The notes: generated from the sequence alone by a model not told the origin. A stretch of 64,000 nt of DNA from Flavobacterium foetidum (GCF_004634245.1 NZ_SJTF01000006.1:1-64000), one strand, 5' to 3'. Counted from the first letter of the stretch, positions 1 through 9,181 are shown. Numbers and translations: made by a program.

Positions 1-36
1 ATCCCATCTTTCTTTCACGTCTTTTATACGCATTAG

Positions 37-52
37 ACGCACTGCGGTGCGT
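37..52. repeat. Short palindrome (REP-like)
   Basis: ACGCAC and GTGCGT pair around a TGCG loop. Palindromes of this kind recur in flavobacterial spacers. No gene is visible between the left window edge and base 101, so this may be the tail of a spacer that starts outside the window. Confidence 0.4.
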
Positions 53-101
53 ATCTGCCGAAAAATTGGAATTACACCATTATATATGTATAAAAAAAAC
101 A

Positions 102-131
102 AACCCGACAGTTTTGGAAAACTGTCGGGTT
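102..131 (-). terminator. Rho-independent terminator of the LLM oxidoreductase gene
   Basis: A perfect 13-14 bp stem (AACCCGACAG... against ...CTGTCGGGTT) closes on a tiny loop. Read on the minus strand it is followed by TTTGTTTTTTTT. It lies 39 bp past the stop of the minus-strand gene that ends at 170. Confidence 0.9.
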
Positions 132-169
132 ATTCAGATGAGATCTACTCTTAATATTATATAGTATAC

Positions 170-1186
170 TTATATATGTATACTTTCATTTAAAATATCA
201 ATAACTTCTTTTGTTATTTGAATGCTTTTTACTTTTGCCTGATGATCATAGATTGGACTTGTTACCATTAGTTCGTCAATTCTGGCGTAGTCAATAAACT
301 TTTTTAAATCGGTTACTAATTGTTCTTTATTTCCCGTAAAAGTTCCTGCTGTCATTTGATTTACATGGAAACGCTCTGCTTCATTCATAATATCATCTAA
401 TGAAGGAACGGGTGGTTGCAACCCTTTTCGATCGTTTCTAATTAGATTTAAGAACATTTGATACAAACTTGTTGATAGCAATTCGGCTTCTTCATTGGTA
501 TCTGCGGCTATAATATTCAGACAAGCCATTGTTTTGGGTTTGTCTAAATATTCGGAAGGTTGGAAATTTTCTCTGTAAAATTCAAATGCCTGAATCATCA
601 TCTTTGGAGCAAAGTGTCCTGCGAATGCATAAGGCAATCCATAAGCTGCGGCTAAAGCTGCACTTTCCATGCTCGAACCTAGAATCCAAATTGGCACATT
701 TAATCCTTCAGCTGGAAATGCCCTAACTTTTCCATTTTCGTTTTGTGACGAAAAATACTCTTGAAGTTTTGACACGTTTTGAGGAAATCGCTGTGCCTGT
801 TCGAAAAAGTCTTTTCGGATTGCCTCGGCTGTCGGCTGATCGGTTCCCGGAGCGCGCCCTAAACCAAGATCGATTCGGTTTGGGTAAAGTGTTTCTAATG
901 TTCCGAATTGCTCGGCTACTACCAACGGAGAATGGTTTGGCAGCATGATGCCACCCGACCCTACTCTTATATCTTTTGTGTTTTCTGCAATATAGCCAAT
1001 TAAAACTACAGTAGCAGTACTGGCAACGTGAGCCATATTATGATGCTCTGCTAGCCAAATACGTTTGTATCCTAATTGATCTGCTGTTTGGGCAATGTCT
1101 TTTGTTTTCTGAAATGTTTCGGCCGCATTACTATCCTGAGTGATAATCGCCAGCTCTAATATGGATACTGAAATTGTTTTTTTCAT
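170..1186 (-). CDS. LLM-class flavin-dependent oxidoreductase (luciferase-like)
   Basis: A 338-residue single-domain protein of the bacterial luciferase-like monooxygenase family. These enzymes use reduced flavin, usually FMNH2, to oxidise an organic substrate in the cytoplasm. Family signatures are RIWLAEHHN near residues 42-50, VGSGGIMLPNHSPL near 76-89 and RIDLGLGRAPGTD near 104-116, the usual order for the short LLM group (YhbW/MsnO8-like). Length is normal. The gene stands alone, with its own -7 box 20 bp upstream of the ATG and a strong terminator behind it, so it is monocistronic. The substrate cannot be read from sequence. Family assignment is secure; specific function is unknown. Confidence 0.9.
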   Translation of the reverse strand: MKKTISVSILELAIITQDSNAAETFQKTKDIAQTADQLGYKRIWLAEHHNMAHVASTATVVLIGYIAENTKDIRVGSGGIMLPNHSPLVVAEQFGTLETLYPNRIDLGLGRAPGTDQPTAEAIRKDFFEQAQRFPQNVSKLQEYFSSQNENGKVRAFPAEGLNVPIWILGSSMESAALAAAYGLPYAFAGHFAPKMMIQAFEFYRENFQPSEYLDKPKTMACLNIIAADTNEEAELLSTSLYQMFLNLIRNDRKGLQPPVPSLDDIMNEAERFHVNQMTAGTFTGNKEQLVTDLKKFIDYARIDELMVTSPIYDHQAKVKSIQITKEVIDILNESIHI

Positions 1187-1205
1187 ATAAAATTAAGCTA
1201 AAGTG

Positions 1206-1213
1206 CAAAATTA
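1206..1213 (-). promoter_or_regulatory. -7 box TAATTTTG for the LLM gene
   Basis: CAAAATTA on the plus strand reads TAATTTTG on the minus strand, an exact match to the Bacteroidetes TAnnTTTG element. It lies 20 bp before the ATG at 1186. I did not find a clear -33 TTG at the ideal spacing. Confidence 0.55.
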
Positions 1214-1462
1214 ACTCATTTATATGAATGCCTTTTCTTTTCGAATGTTAATTGAATTATAATATTTGTAGCTACAAATATTGTAGAGGATTTATTCTTT
1301 TAAAAGCTATTTGGAAATGATATTTCACTAAATATTTTTCTTGTTTAACGAAATATAATAATTCTAGCAAATCCTAAATCTCACAAAGCCCATTTTTAAA
1401 GAATTAAACATACAGGCATGTCATTTGTTTACTAAAATCAGTAACAAGCAAAATCATTAACT

Positions 1463-2245
1463 ATGTATTCATCAAATGCCAAAACAATTTTATTTATAAC
1501 GGGAGCATTTGTGAGTCATTCCTGTTGGGAAGAATGGATTGTTTTTTTTGAAAACAGAGGTTACAAAACCACTGCTCCGCCTTGGCCGTACAGAAATGAA
1601 ACTGCGGCTATCCTCCAAAATGAAAAGCAAACAAAAACGGCAGCAATTCGTTTAAAAGATTTGTTGGATTATTATACCGGAATAATTGAGAAATTATCTG
1701 AAAAACCTATTTTAATTGGTCATTCTTATGGCGGCCTTCTAGTGCAACTGCTTGTTCAAAAAGATTTGGCTGTGTGTGGCGTGTGTATTCATTCTTTTGC
1801 GCCTAAAAACATTTGGGACGGAAAGTTTGATTTTTACAAAAAAATGTGGAACGTTTTTAGCATATTTAAATCATCTCAAAAAAACTATCTTATTACTTTT
1901 AAGGAGTGGCAAGAACTTTTTACCAACTGCCTACTAATGGAGAATCAAAAAAGTTCGTATAAAAAATTTGTGGTTCCTGAATCAAAAGCATTAATAAGTG
2001 ATTTACATTCGGCTCAGGCCATAATTAATTTTAGGAAACAACATGTGCCTCTTTTGTTTTTGGCTGGTTCTGATGACCGATTGATTCCTCAAAAACTGGC
2101 GTATTCCAATTTTAAAAAATATAGAAATCTTTACTCCATTACTTGTTATAAAGAATGCAAAAACACCAATCATTTTGTTCTGATCCAGTCCAACTGGAAA
2201 GAAATTGCTGATTGTGCTGCCAACTGGATCAGTAAAATTGTTTAG
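1463..2245 (+). CDS. Alpha/beta hydrolase
   Basis: A 260-residue alpha/beta-hydrolase fold protein with no signal peptide, so probably cytoplasmic. The nucleophile elbow is GHSYGG with Ser88. The acid lies in [10 protein letters not shown] near residue 197, and the His in NTNHFV near 235. The N-terminus ([15 protein letters not shown]) matches the oxyanion/first-strand region of esterase-like hydrolases. The nearest general type is the AB-hydrolase-1/6 group; the substrate is unknown. The gene is divergent from the LLM oxidoreductase across a 276-bp spacer. Its 3' end overlaps the convergent sigma-54 regulator gene by 4 bp, so no separate terminator fits between them. Confidence 0.85.
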   Translation: MYSSNAKTILFITGAFVSHSCWEEWIVFFENRGYKTTAPPWPYRNETAAILQNEKQTKTAAIRLKDLLDYYTGIIEKLSEKPILIGHSYGGLLVQLLVQKDLAVCGVCIHSFAPKNIWDGKFDFYKKMWNVFSIFKSSQKNYLITFKEWQELFTNCLLMENQKSSYKKFVVPESKALISDLHSAQAIINFRKQHVPLLFLAGSDDRLIPQKLAYSNFKKYRNLYSITCYKECKNTNHFVLIQSNWKEIADCAANWISKIV

Positions 2246-4224
2246 TTGATTTCTCGTTTTATTTCGAGTTTTTTGATTTTTGAATTCAAAGTCGAAGGAT
2301 GAATATCTAAAATTTCGGCTGCACCGCCTGCTCCAGATATTTTTCCGTTGCATTTTTTTAGGATATACAAAATATAATCCCGTTCGTTTTCGAGTATTGT
2401 TTTGATTGAAAATGATTCACTTGTTTGTTCAGGATGCATTTTGGCAGACATTGAAAGCTCAATATTTTTTATTGTATTTCCATCAGTCAACAAAAGAGCA
2501 CGCTGTATTACATGTTCTAATTCTCTAATATTTCCAGGCCAATGGTAATCTAAAATAGTTTGAAGCGCGTTTTCTGAAAGTACAGGAGCTTTTCTGCTCA
2601 TTTTTTCGCTATACAAATTTACAAAATGCTCTGCCAAAAGCGGAATATCCTCTTTTCTCTTTCTTAATGGCGGTACCATGATCGGAAAAACATGGAGACG
2701 ATAGTACAAATCCATTCTGAATCTGCCTGCCGCAACCTCTTCTTCAAGATTTTTGTTGGTGGCTGCAATAATCCTCACGTCGATTTTTATGGGAGAACGA
2801 CCGCCGATTCGCTCAATTTCTCTTTCTTGAAGCACCCTAAGCAATTTTACCTGAAGCTCCATTGGCATTTCTCCTATTTCATCCAAAAAAATAGTTCCGC
2901 CATCAGCCAATTCAAATTTACCAATACGTTTGTCTAATGCTCCTGTAAAAGCACCTTTTTCGTGGCCAAACAGTAAAGATTCTGCAAGATTTTCGGGAAT
3001 CGCTCCACAATTTATAATGACCAACGGCTGTTCTTTTCTAGGCGATAATGCATGAATATTTTGTGCTATCTTTTCTTTTCCTGTTCCGCTTTCGCCTAAA
3101 ACCAAAACTGAAGTATCTGAAGGAGCAACTTTTCGAATGTAATTAAAAACCGTCATCATATGTGTGCTGTTTCCAATAATTCCTTCACAATTTAAAACTG
3201 TCTTCTCAGATTTTACACTTTTAGTAATGGCTGGCGCTGTATTTTTTTCATCTGATTTTAATAGCTCGCCTGAATATAATTTGGCAACAAACTGCGTTAG
3301 ACTATTTTCGAGACCTGATAAAAGTTTTAGGCTCTCATCAGAATACATATTAAAATTCCGACTATAAAACGTAAAATAAAATCTTTGGATTGAAGCAATA
3401 GTAATCGGAAAAACGAGATACGATTTGATTCCGAAGTTATGGGCAATAATGCTTTTAATTGGTGCCTTTTGGAAATTGTTAATGAGATTTTCTTCACTGT
3501 ATATAATAGGTATAAGATCTATTTCTGATTTCTTATAAACCTCATCAAGTTCTTTTTGTGGAACATCGGCAATTTTTGAAAGCTTGTCTGTGCTGATAAT
3601 TTGATAATCATCTCTGTTTCTACGCATAATACCGAGATTATCATAATGAGTTGTATTTGCGAAACCAACTTCTAAATAATCAAAAGGTATAAAAGTCTGT
3701 ATTTTTTTGGCAAACAACAAAAGAGCTTCCTCCCATTTTATCCCCAAACTTATTATTTCTGCAATCTCATTTTGCAGTAGTTGCTGTTGTCGTAACTGAG
3801 ATTCTAAACTATACTGTTGGCGATAAAATGCAATTTCGAGCGTAGTCAGCACGTCTTGCTCGCGAAAAGGTTTCACAATAAACCCGTATGGTTCTGTAGT
3901 TTTGGCCTGGTCTAGGATTTTTTTACTCGAATTAGCCGACACGAAAATAAAAGCTATATGTTTTTCGCGCAAAATATGCGCCAAATCAATTCCGTTTCCT
4001 GCACCACGAAGCATAATGTCTAAAAAGACCAAATCGGGTTTTTCTGTTTCTAACTGTTCTAAAGCCTGATCTAAGGACCGCGCAATTCCGGTTACTTCAT
4101 AATTTGCCTTTTCGAGAATAAGCTGCAAATCATGCGCTTCTATAAATTGATCTTCGACAATCAAAATTCGTTTTTTAGATTTAGATTCAGGTGAGTTATC
4201 ACCGTAAGCAGAAGCCGTTCTCAT
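2242..4224 (-). CDS. Sigma-54-dependent response regulator (REC-middle domain-AAA+-HTH)
   Basis: A 660-residue NtrC-type enhancer-binding protein. The receiver domain comes first (acceptor Asp69 in LVFLDIML). A roughly 150-residue GAF-like stretch follows, then the AAA+ domain with Walker A GESGTGKE (377-384), the sigma-54 contact loop GAFTGA (424-429) and Walker B IFLDEIGE (about 445-452), and finally a Fis-type helix-turn-helix. The receiver and a free sensory domain suggest two inputs. I chose the ATG at 4224. The frame stays open upstream to a TTG at 4311, but that codon lies inside the -7 box at 4309-4316, and the added residues imitate a lipoprotein signal, which makes no sense for a DNA-binding protein. 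It is divergent from the TPR kinase gene, a plausible partner. The target genes are not visible. Confidence 0.9.
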   Translation of the reverse strand: MRTASAYGDNSPESKSKKRILIVEDQFIEAHDLQLILEKANYEVTGIARSLDQALEQLETEKPDLVFLDIMLRGAGNGIDLAHILREKHIAFIFVSANSSKKILDQAKTTEPYGFIVKPFREQDVLTTLEIAFYRQQYSLESQLRQQQLLQNEIAEIISLGIKWEEALLLFAKKIQTFIPFDYLEVGFANTTHYDNLGIMRRNRDDYQIISTDKLSKIADVPQKELDEVYKKSEIDLIPIIYSEENLINNFQKAPIKSIIAHNFGIKSYLVFPITIASIQRFYFTFYSRNFNMYSDESLKLLSGLENSLTQFVAKLYSGELLKSDEKNTAPAITKSVKSEKTVLNCEGIIGNSTHMMTVFNYIRKVAPSDTSVLVLGESGTGKEKIAQNIHALSPRKEQPLVIINCGAIPENLAESLLFGHEKGAFTGALDKRIGKFELADGGTIFLDEIGEMPMELQVKLLRVLQEREIERIGGRSPIKIDVRIIAATNKNLEEEVAAGRFRMDLYYRLHVFPIMVPPLRKRKEDIPLLAEHFVNLYSEKMSRKAPVLSENALQTILDYHWPGNIRELEHVIQRALLLTDGNTIKNIELSMSAKMHPEQTSESFSIKTILENERDYILYILKKCNGKISGAGGAAEILDIHPSTLNSKIKKLEIKREIN

Positions 4225-4308
4225 GTTTGTGGTATTTTTATTGTTAGAGCAACTGTAAAATATTGATATAAAATTACTTAATAAAACGTACGAAATTAAC
4301 TTTTTCCC

Positions 4309-4316
4309 CAAATATA
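4309..4316 (-). promoter_or_regulatory. -7 box TATATTTG for the divergent sigma-54 regulator
   Basis: CAAATATA on the plus strand is TATATTTG on the minus strand, an exact TAnnTTTG match. It gives a leader of about 80 nt to the ATG at 4224 and rules out the TTG at 4309-4311 as the start. Confidence 0.55.
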
Positions 4317-4384
4317 AATCATAAAAAACAGATTTAATGTGAATTTTCTTGATATTTTTTCAAGCAATCAGTTGCGTTTATTTT

Positions 4385-4392
4385 TATATTTG
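4385..4392 (+). promoter_or_regulatory. -7 box TATATTTG for the TPR kinase
   Basis: An exact TAnnTTTG match 28 bp before the ATG at 4421. Together with the minus-strand box at 4309-4316 it makes a compact divergent promoter pair in the 196 bp between the two start codons. No well-spaced TTG (-33) was found. Confidence 0.5.
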
Positions 4393-4420
4393 TTTGTCCA
4401 AAAACTAATCTTTACCTAAT

Positions 4421-6859
4421 ATGAAACGAATCATTTTCTATTTGATTTTGCTTGTAAGTTATGCTTCATTTGGCCAGTTAGCCCCAAGCGTTGCCAAGTA
4501 TAATCTTACCAAAAAAAGATTGCTTATTCAAGCTTGCTCCATGTATTTATTTAACGCCAACCAAGGCGCTATCGATGCAGACAGTTCGGTTGTTGTGGCC
4601 TGCAAAGCTTACAAACTTCCTGTTGCCCTCGCTTACGACGAAGGTTTTAATGACGGCTCTTATCTTATTGGAAAAGATTTGATAGAAAAAGGAGATATAA
4701 ACTCGGTCAAAAAACTGCTGACAAAAACCAAAGCAGAAGAAAGAATCAAGCTATTGCTTCAGTTAGGAAATTTTTATCTTTTTAAACCTGGAACAAAACC
4801 AGAAGACCTTCAAAACGCCAAAACCTATATTGACGATGCTGTGCGTACTAGCAATCAGTTTAAAAATAAAAAATGGCATCAACAAAGCTTACTGCTTTTG
4901 GGCAAATATAATTTTCAGGCCAATAATCAGCCTGAAGCGAAAAAAATATTTTTAAAGCTAATAGCCGAATGCCGAAAACAAAATGACAAAAAAGCTCTTG
5001 CTGAAGCTTTGGATGCTTATGGAACACTCCTATTCAATTTAGACCCCGAAAAAGAAAAGATTCTTCAGGAGGCAGTTTCGCTATTTGCTTCTTTGGGAAT
5101 GGAAGAAAAAAGAATAGAGAACTACATGAAAATTACGACCATTTATTTTTGGGGCGGAAAAATAAATGATGCCAAAAAAAGACTGTATCAAAATCTGGCC
5201 GACTTACGAAAAATCAATTTTAAGCATCAGCAGTTTGCTGAAACCACGATTACATTTATAGAAATTGCGCAGCACAACTTAGAGACAGCTTTATATTATG
5301 CGCTAAAAAGCGTAAAAAGAATGGAAGCCGAAAAAGACTTTACGTTTGGTGATATTTTTTATATGCGTTTGGGCGATGTTTACAATAATATTGGTCATTA
5401 TCAAGAGGCGCTTGAAATGTATCAAAGGAGTATTGAAATTGGACGAAGCACTATCGATTCTGGCACTTGGTATAAAAGCTTTTTTAGCGCCGTTGCCTCA
5501 TTATCTTTAAAAGGAAAAAATCAGCAAGCTATTGATTATATTAATTCTGTAACTACAAAATATCCGCCTAAAAATGATTTCGATAAAATGTCTGTAGCCT
5601 ACATCAGGGCCAATTGTTATGAAGCCTTGAAAAATTATACTTTGGCCGAAAAGTATTTTAAAGAAATGGACTTTTATGCGCAAAAAATAACGAGTCCAGA
5701 AACTTTTAGGGAAATTGTTCACGAATATACATTGATGGCCTTGTTTTATGCGAATCAAAAACAACCTGAAAAAGCACAGTTTTACACTGACAAGGTTACG
5801 GCGCTCTGTAAAAAATACGGAAAAAAATACAATTCCGAGGTTCTTCAGATTTTACTTTTTAGAATGGATTCCATAAAAGGAAATTATAAAGGTGCGTTGA
5901 GACATTTTCAAAACTATAAAATAATAAGTGATTCTACGATTAAAAACACCAAAAGAAAAGAAATTGAAGAACTTAAAATTGATTACGAAACCAAAAATAA
6001 AGAACAGAAAATCAAACTTTTAAATCAGGAATCTAATTTAAAGGAAGTGGCTTTAAGGAAATCTAAAATGCTGAACAGCGTTTCTATTTGGAGTTTGGTT
6101 CTGCTTTTAATTACCATTGGCTTGTTGTACAACCGATATCGTTTAAAACAGCGTAATCATGCCAAACTTGAAATCAAGGAAAAGGAAATCAATCAGAAAA
6201 ACATCAATCTTAAACATCTTTTAGACGAAAAAGAATGGCTGTTGAAAGAAATTCATCATCGTGTAAAAAACAATTTGCAGACCGTAATCAGTCTTTTGAA
6301 CTCGCAATCGGCTTATTTGGACAACGATATGGCTTTGTCCGCCATCAAAAACAGCCAGCACAGGATTCATTCGATGTCGCTGATTCATCAAAAATTGTAT
6401 AATTCTGAAAATATTTCGACCATTAATATGCCGAATTATATTAGAGAATTGGCTGAATATTTACGAGAATCTTTTTCGCTTGGGCAACGAATTCGTTTTG
6501 AAATAAAAGTCGACCCAATAGAATTGGATGTGGCGCAGGCCGTTCCGCTTGGATTGATTTTAAATGAAGCGATTACCAATTCTATCAAATATGCTTTTCC
6601 AGACGACCGAACGGGTATGATTTATATTACGCTTGAAGCGAAAGGCGAAAAACAATATGAATTGACGATTTCTGATAACGGAACTGGCTTTAATCTAAAT
6701 GGGAGCGATAAAAAAGCAAACTCCTTCGGAATGAGTTTAATAAGAGGTTTAAGCGATGATATTGAAGGAAAACTAACTATAGAAAACAATAACGGAACGG
6801 TTCTGAAAATTGAATTTGCTCAAGAATTTCCGCTGAATCCAAAAAGGAAATCGATTTAA
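4421..6859 (+). CDS. TPR-containing sensor histidine kinase (HisKA_2 type)
   Basis: An 812-residue membrane kinase. A signal-like segment (residues 1-18, ending SFGQ) leads into a long periplasmic region of helical tetratricopeptide-like repeats to about residue 530. A coiled-coil stretch and one membrane helix (about 548-568) follow. The cytoplasmic part has the HisKA_2 dimerisation motif KEIHHRVKNNLQ (His612/His613), then a HATPase_c domain with NEAITNSIKYAF and SDNGTGF. The HisKA_2 family works in phosphorelays and two-component pairs. The next gene, an NtrC-type regulator, starts 50 bp downstream and is the likely partner; the divergent regulator at 2242-4224 is another candidate. The signal sensed by the TPR region is unknown. 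Confidence 0.92.
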   Translation: MKRIIFYLILLVSYASFGQLAPSVAKYNLTKKRLLIQACSMYLFNANQGAIDADSSVVVACKAYKLPVALAYDEGFNDGSYLIGKDLIEKGDINSVKKLLTKTKAEERIKLLLQLGNFYLFKPGTKPEDLQNAKTYIDDAVRTSNQFKNKKWHQQSLLLLGKYNFQANNQPEAKKIFLKLIAECRKQNDKKALAEALDAYGTLLFNLDPEKEKILQEAVSLFASLGMEEKRIENYMKITTIYFWGGKINDAKKRLYQNLADLRKINFKHQQFAETTITFIEIAQHNLETALYYALKSVKRMEAEKDFTFGDIFYMRLGDVYNNIGHYQEALEMYQRSIEIGRSTIDSGTWYKSFFSAVASLSLKGKNQQAIDYINSVTTKYPPKNDFDKMSVAYIRANCYEALKNYTLAEKYFKEMDFYAQKITSPETFREIVHEYTLMALFYANQKQPEKAQFYTDKVTALCKKYGKKYNSEVLQILLFRMDSIKGNYKGALRHFQNYKIISDSTIKNTKRKEIEELKIDYETKNKEQKIKLLNQESNLKEVALRKSKMLNSVSIWSLVLLLITIGLLYNRYRLKQRNHAKLEIKEKEINQKNINLKHLLDEKEWLLKEIHHRVKNNLQTVISLLNSQSAYLDNDMALSAIKNSQHRIHSMSLIHQKLYNSENISTINMPNYIRELAEYLRESFSLGQRIRFEIKVDPIELDVAQAVPLGLILNEAITNSIKYAFPDDRTGMIYITLEAKGEKQYELTISDNGTGFNLNGSDKKANSFGMSLIRGLSDDIEGKLTIENNNGTVLKIEFAQEFPLNPKRKSI

Positions 6860-6909
6860 ACCTAAATTTGTGCATCAAAACACCAATTCGGTTTTATCTT
6901 ATCTGCAAA

Positions 6910-8265
6910 ATGACACACAAAATTTTAATTATAGACGACGAAGAAAAACTGAGAAGTCTGCTGGCGCGAATTATAAAATCGGAGGGATTTGAAGTTATCG
7001 AAGCCAAAGATTTAAAATCGGGATTCAAAAAACTGGAACAAAACGAAATTGATGTTGTTTTGTGTGATGTAAAACTGCCTGACGGAAATGGCGTTGATTT
7101 TCTTCAAAACATAAAAAACAGTTTTCCTTTAACAGAAGTGATTTTGCTGACGGCTTTCGGGAATATTCCCGATGGTGTTCAAGCAATGAAAAACGGTGCT
7201 TTCGATTATATTGTAAAAGGCGACGACAACGATAAAATTATTCCGCTTCTGTATAAGGCGGTCGAAAAAGTGCATTTGCAGAAAAAAGTCCAACAGTTAG
7301 AAAAACGCATTAACGATAAATATTCGTTCAATACTATTATAGGTAAATCAAAAGGAATCGAACAAGTAATTGACCTTGCCCAAAAAGTAGCGAAAACCGA
7401 TTCGACTGTTTTATTAACTGGCGAAACTGGAACCGGAAAAGAAGTTTTTGCACAGGCCATTCATGAAAACAGCAACCGTGCAGGAAAATCTTTTGTCGCT
7501 TTGAACTGCAGTACTTTCACTAAAGAAATTTTAGAAAGCGAACTTTTCGGACATAAACAAGGAGCTTTTACAGGAGCTGTAAAAGATAAAAAAGGTTTTA
7601 TTGAAGAAGCAAATGGCGGAACATTATTTCTGGATGAAATTGGTGAAATGCCAATTGACCTGCAAGCCAAATTATTACGTGTTTTGGAAACTTCCGAATA
7701 TATTCCCGTTGGTGACACGACTCCCAAAAAATCAAATTTCAGATTAATTGCCGCGACAAACCGAGATTTAAAAACAGAAAGCGACGAACATCGTTTCCGC
7801 TCTGATTTGTATTTCCGTTTGAATATCTTCGAAATCAAATTGCCTTCTTTACGAGAAAGAGTGAAAGATATTCCGCTTTTGGCGAATTATTACGTGAAAC
7901 AATTTTCAGAAAAAACAAATAAAAAAGCCTTGCAGATTGGTGATGATTTTCTTCAGAAATTAGAAAATTATTCTTGGCCAGGAAATATCCGTGAACTTAA
8001 AAATGTTATCGAAAGGTCGGTTATTTTAAATAGTGGGGATATTTTAACTGCGGATGTTCTTCCTTATGAATTACAGCATCAAACTGAAAATAATTCGAAA
8101 CCAATGTCGGCTTTCTCCATGCAGAGTGTTGAGAAACTGCATATTCAAAAGGTTTTAAATTATACGAAAGGTAATAAAGCGGAAACGGCTAGATTGTTGG
8201 AAATTGGGATTGCGACTTTGTATCGAAAAATTGAAGAATATGGAATAGAAAATTCCAAAAATTAA
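6910..8265 (+). CDS. Sigma-54-dependent response regulator (NtrC type)
   Basis: A 451-residue regulator. The receiver domain (about 1-115) has acceptor Asp53 in LCDVKLPDGNG. The AAA+ domain has Walker A TGETGTGKE, the sigma-54 loop GAFTGA (218-223) and Walker B LFLDEIGE. The C-terminus is a Fis-like helix-turn-helix (KAETARLLEIGIATLYRKIE). The ATG at 6910 is preferred over an in-frame TTG at 6868, because the receiver fold begins directly after it (HKILIIDDE). It follows the TPR kinase gene by 50 bp and so is probably co-transcribed with it. It also lies just upstream of kdp, and flavobacterial kdp loci lack a KdpE-type regulator here, so it may control kdp. A terminator at 8548-8575 separates it from the next gene. 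Confidence 0.92.
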   Translation: MTHKILIIDDEEKLRSLLARIIKSEGFEVIEAKDLKSGFKKLEQNEIDVVLCDVKLPDGNGVDFLQNIKNSFPLTEVILLTAFGNIPDGVQAMKNGAFDYIVKGDDNDKIIPLLYKAVEKVHLQKKVQQLEKRINDKYSFNTIIGKSKGIEQVIDLAQKVAKTDSTVLLTGETGTGKEVFAQAIHENSNRAGKSFVALNCSTFTKEILESELFGHKQGAFTGAVKDKKGFIEEANGGTLFLDEIGEMPIDLQAKLLRVLETSEYIPVGDTTPKKSNFRLIAATNRDLKTESDEHRFRSDLYFRLNIFEIKLPSLRERVKDIPLLANYYVKQFSEKTNKKALQIGDDFLQKLENYSWPGNIRELKNVIERSVILNSGDILTADVLPYELQHQTENNSKPMSAFSMQSVEKLHIQKVLNYTKGNKAETARLLEIGIATLYRKIEEYGIENSKN

Positions 8266-8360
8266 ATTCCAAATTCCAATGGCAATATCAATGACAAATT
8301 TCAAATTTCAAATTCAATTATAAAATTTCACAGAAGCGTTACATTTATTCATTGACATAA

Positions 8361-8524
8361 AAAGCTTCGGAGAAGCGATATATCTATAGAATAATTTAAT
8401 CCTATTGATAAAAAGCTCCAGAGGAGCGACACCTACACAATCTAAAAAAATATGTCACCCCGCTGGGGTTCTGATAAATGTGCATGCACTATTTTCTATA
8501 AATATATCGCTTCTCTGAAGCTTT
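8361..8524. repeat. 164-bp inverted-repeat element (MITE/REP-like)
   Basis: Arms of 30 bp (8361-8390 and 8495-8524) are reverse complements with two mismatches. They start AAAGCTTCGGAGAAGCGATA on the left. The 104-bp interior contains a related motif, AAAGCTCCAGAGGAGCGACA, near 8412-8431 and a CCCCGCTGGGG palindrome near 8458-8468. No coding potential is visible. It fills most of the 403-bp spacer between the regulator and the DUF7674-like gene. Confidence 0.75.
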
Positions 8525-8547
8525 GAAATAACATATCAAAACGAGAA

Positions 8548-8575
8548 AAGCTTATCATTTTGATAGGCTTTTTTT
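8548..8575 (+). terminator. Rho-independent terminator after the NtrC-type regulator
   Basis: AAGCTTATCA pairs with TGATAGGCTT (one G-T pair) around TTT and runs into an uninterrupted T tract. An in-frame ATG at 8576 sits immediately after the T tract, which argues that it is not the true start of the next gene. Confidence 0.8.
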
Positions 8576-8668
8576 ATGCCTAATTTTTGGCACAAAAACA
8601 TATTTCTTTTATTTACAACACTTTACATTCAACTCGACTTTTTCGGAACATCTTTTGGCATAAAGAGG

Positions 8669-8974
8669 ATGAACATTAAAAATTCATTCCAAATGAAAAA
8701 TCAAGTTACCTCAATCTATAAACAAGCAGAACGTTTTGCTGAGATTACTAAAAAATCAATTATCTGTGGCAATATCGTTCGGGCAAAAAAATGTTTAGCT
8801 CTTGCTGAACGGTTATTTATTACTGGAAGCATCGAAACTAAAAATGCTATTTCAAATGTATACGTTTTCTCAGTTTCGTCTTTCATGGAAATGCGTCACT
8901 GCAATATTTCACATCTTTTTCCACAGACACTTAAAGCAGAATATATCAAACAGGTTAATGCTTCGGGTGTTTAA
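8669..8974 (+). CDS. Small DUF7674-like protein at the head of the kdp locus
   Basis: A 101-residue soluble alpha-helical protein with no membrane segment. Central features are AERFAEITKKSI, RAKKCLALAERLF and a conserved-looking MRHCNI. From memory it resembles the DUF7674 family often found before kdpF in Flavobacteriia; no function is known to me. The start is uncertain. An ATG at 8576 abuts the T tract of the preceding terminator and adds a hydrophobic tail, so I prefer 8669; 8693 is equally possible. It is followed by a 27-codon membrane peptide and kdpF, so it is probably in the same transcript and may serve K+ homeostasis by context only. Confidence 0.6.
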   Translation: MNIKNSFQMKNQVTSIYKQAERFAEITKKSIICGNIVRAKKCLALAERLFITGSIETKNAISNVYVFSVSSFMEMRHCNISHLFPQTLKAEYIKQVNASGV

Positions 8975-9016
8975 TCTAAAATCTATCCCGAGGCTTCGGG
9001 ACTAAAATCTAAAATT

Positions 9017-9100
9017 ATGATTACCATTCTTCTTCTCGCTTTGGCAGTTTTACTGTTTGCGATTTGTTATTTGTCAGTTGAATTTTTTGAAAAAATCTAA
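9017..9100 (+). CDS. 27-residue hydrophobic membrane peptide upstream of kdpF
   Basis: The reading frame runs ATG to TAA with a hydrophobic helix over residues 2-20 (ITILLLALAVLLFAICYLSV) and a polar tail with Glu22, Glu25 and Lys26. It ends three bases before the kdpF ATG, which is typical of a translated operon member. It resembles a KdpF-like single helix but has a different tail. I do not recognise a named family. Very small frames can occur by chance, but the hydrophobic composition and tight spacing support it. Confidence 0.55.
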   Translation: MITILLLALAVLLFAICYLSVEFFEKI

Positions 9101-9103
9101 ATC

Positions 9104-9181
9104 ATGACTGCACTATTTATTATTTCAATCGCCGTTTTCGTGTATTTGGTTTACGTATTAATCAAACCTGAAAAATTCTAA
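9104..9181 (+). CDS. kdpF: KdpF, small subunit of the K+-transporting ATPase
   Basis: A 25-residue single-helix peptide (hydrophobic residues 2-20) ending KPEKF. This matches the KdpF pattern of a short membrane helix, a Tyr-Leu-Val-Tyr-like stretch (YLVYVLIKPEKF) and an acidic/aromatic C-terminus. KdpF stabilises the KdpFABC complex in the inner membrane. Its position just upstream of kdpA, in the same direction, is the standard one. Confidence 0.85.
   Translation: MTALFIISIAVFVYLVYVLIKPEKF

Noticed and set aside
8588-8593. Perfect sigma-54 -24 half-site TGGCAC
   Set aside because: The -12 position reads CATAT with no GC at the required spacing.
8576-8668. Longer version of the DUF7674-like gene starting at 8576
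   Set aside because: That ATG touches the T tract of a terminator and the extension is hydrophobic and atypical.
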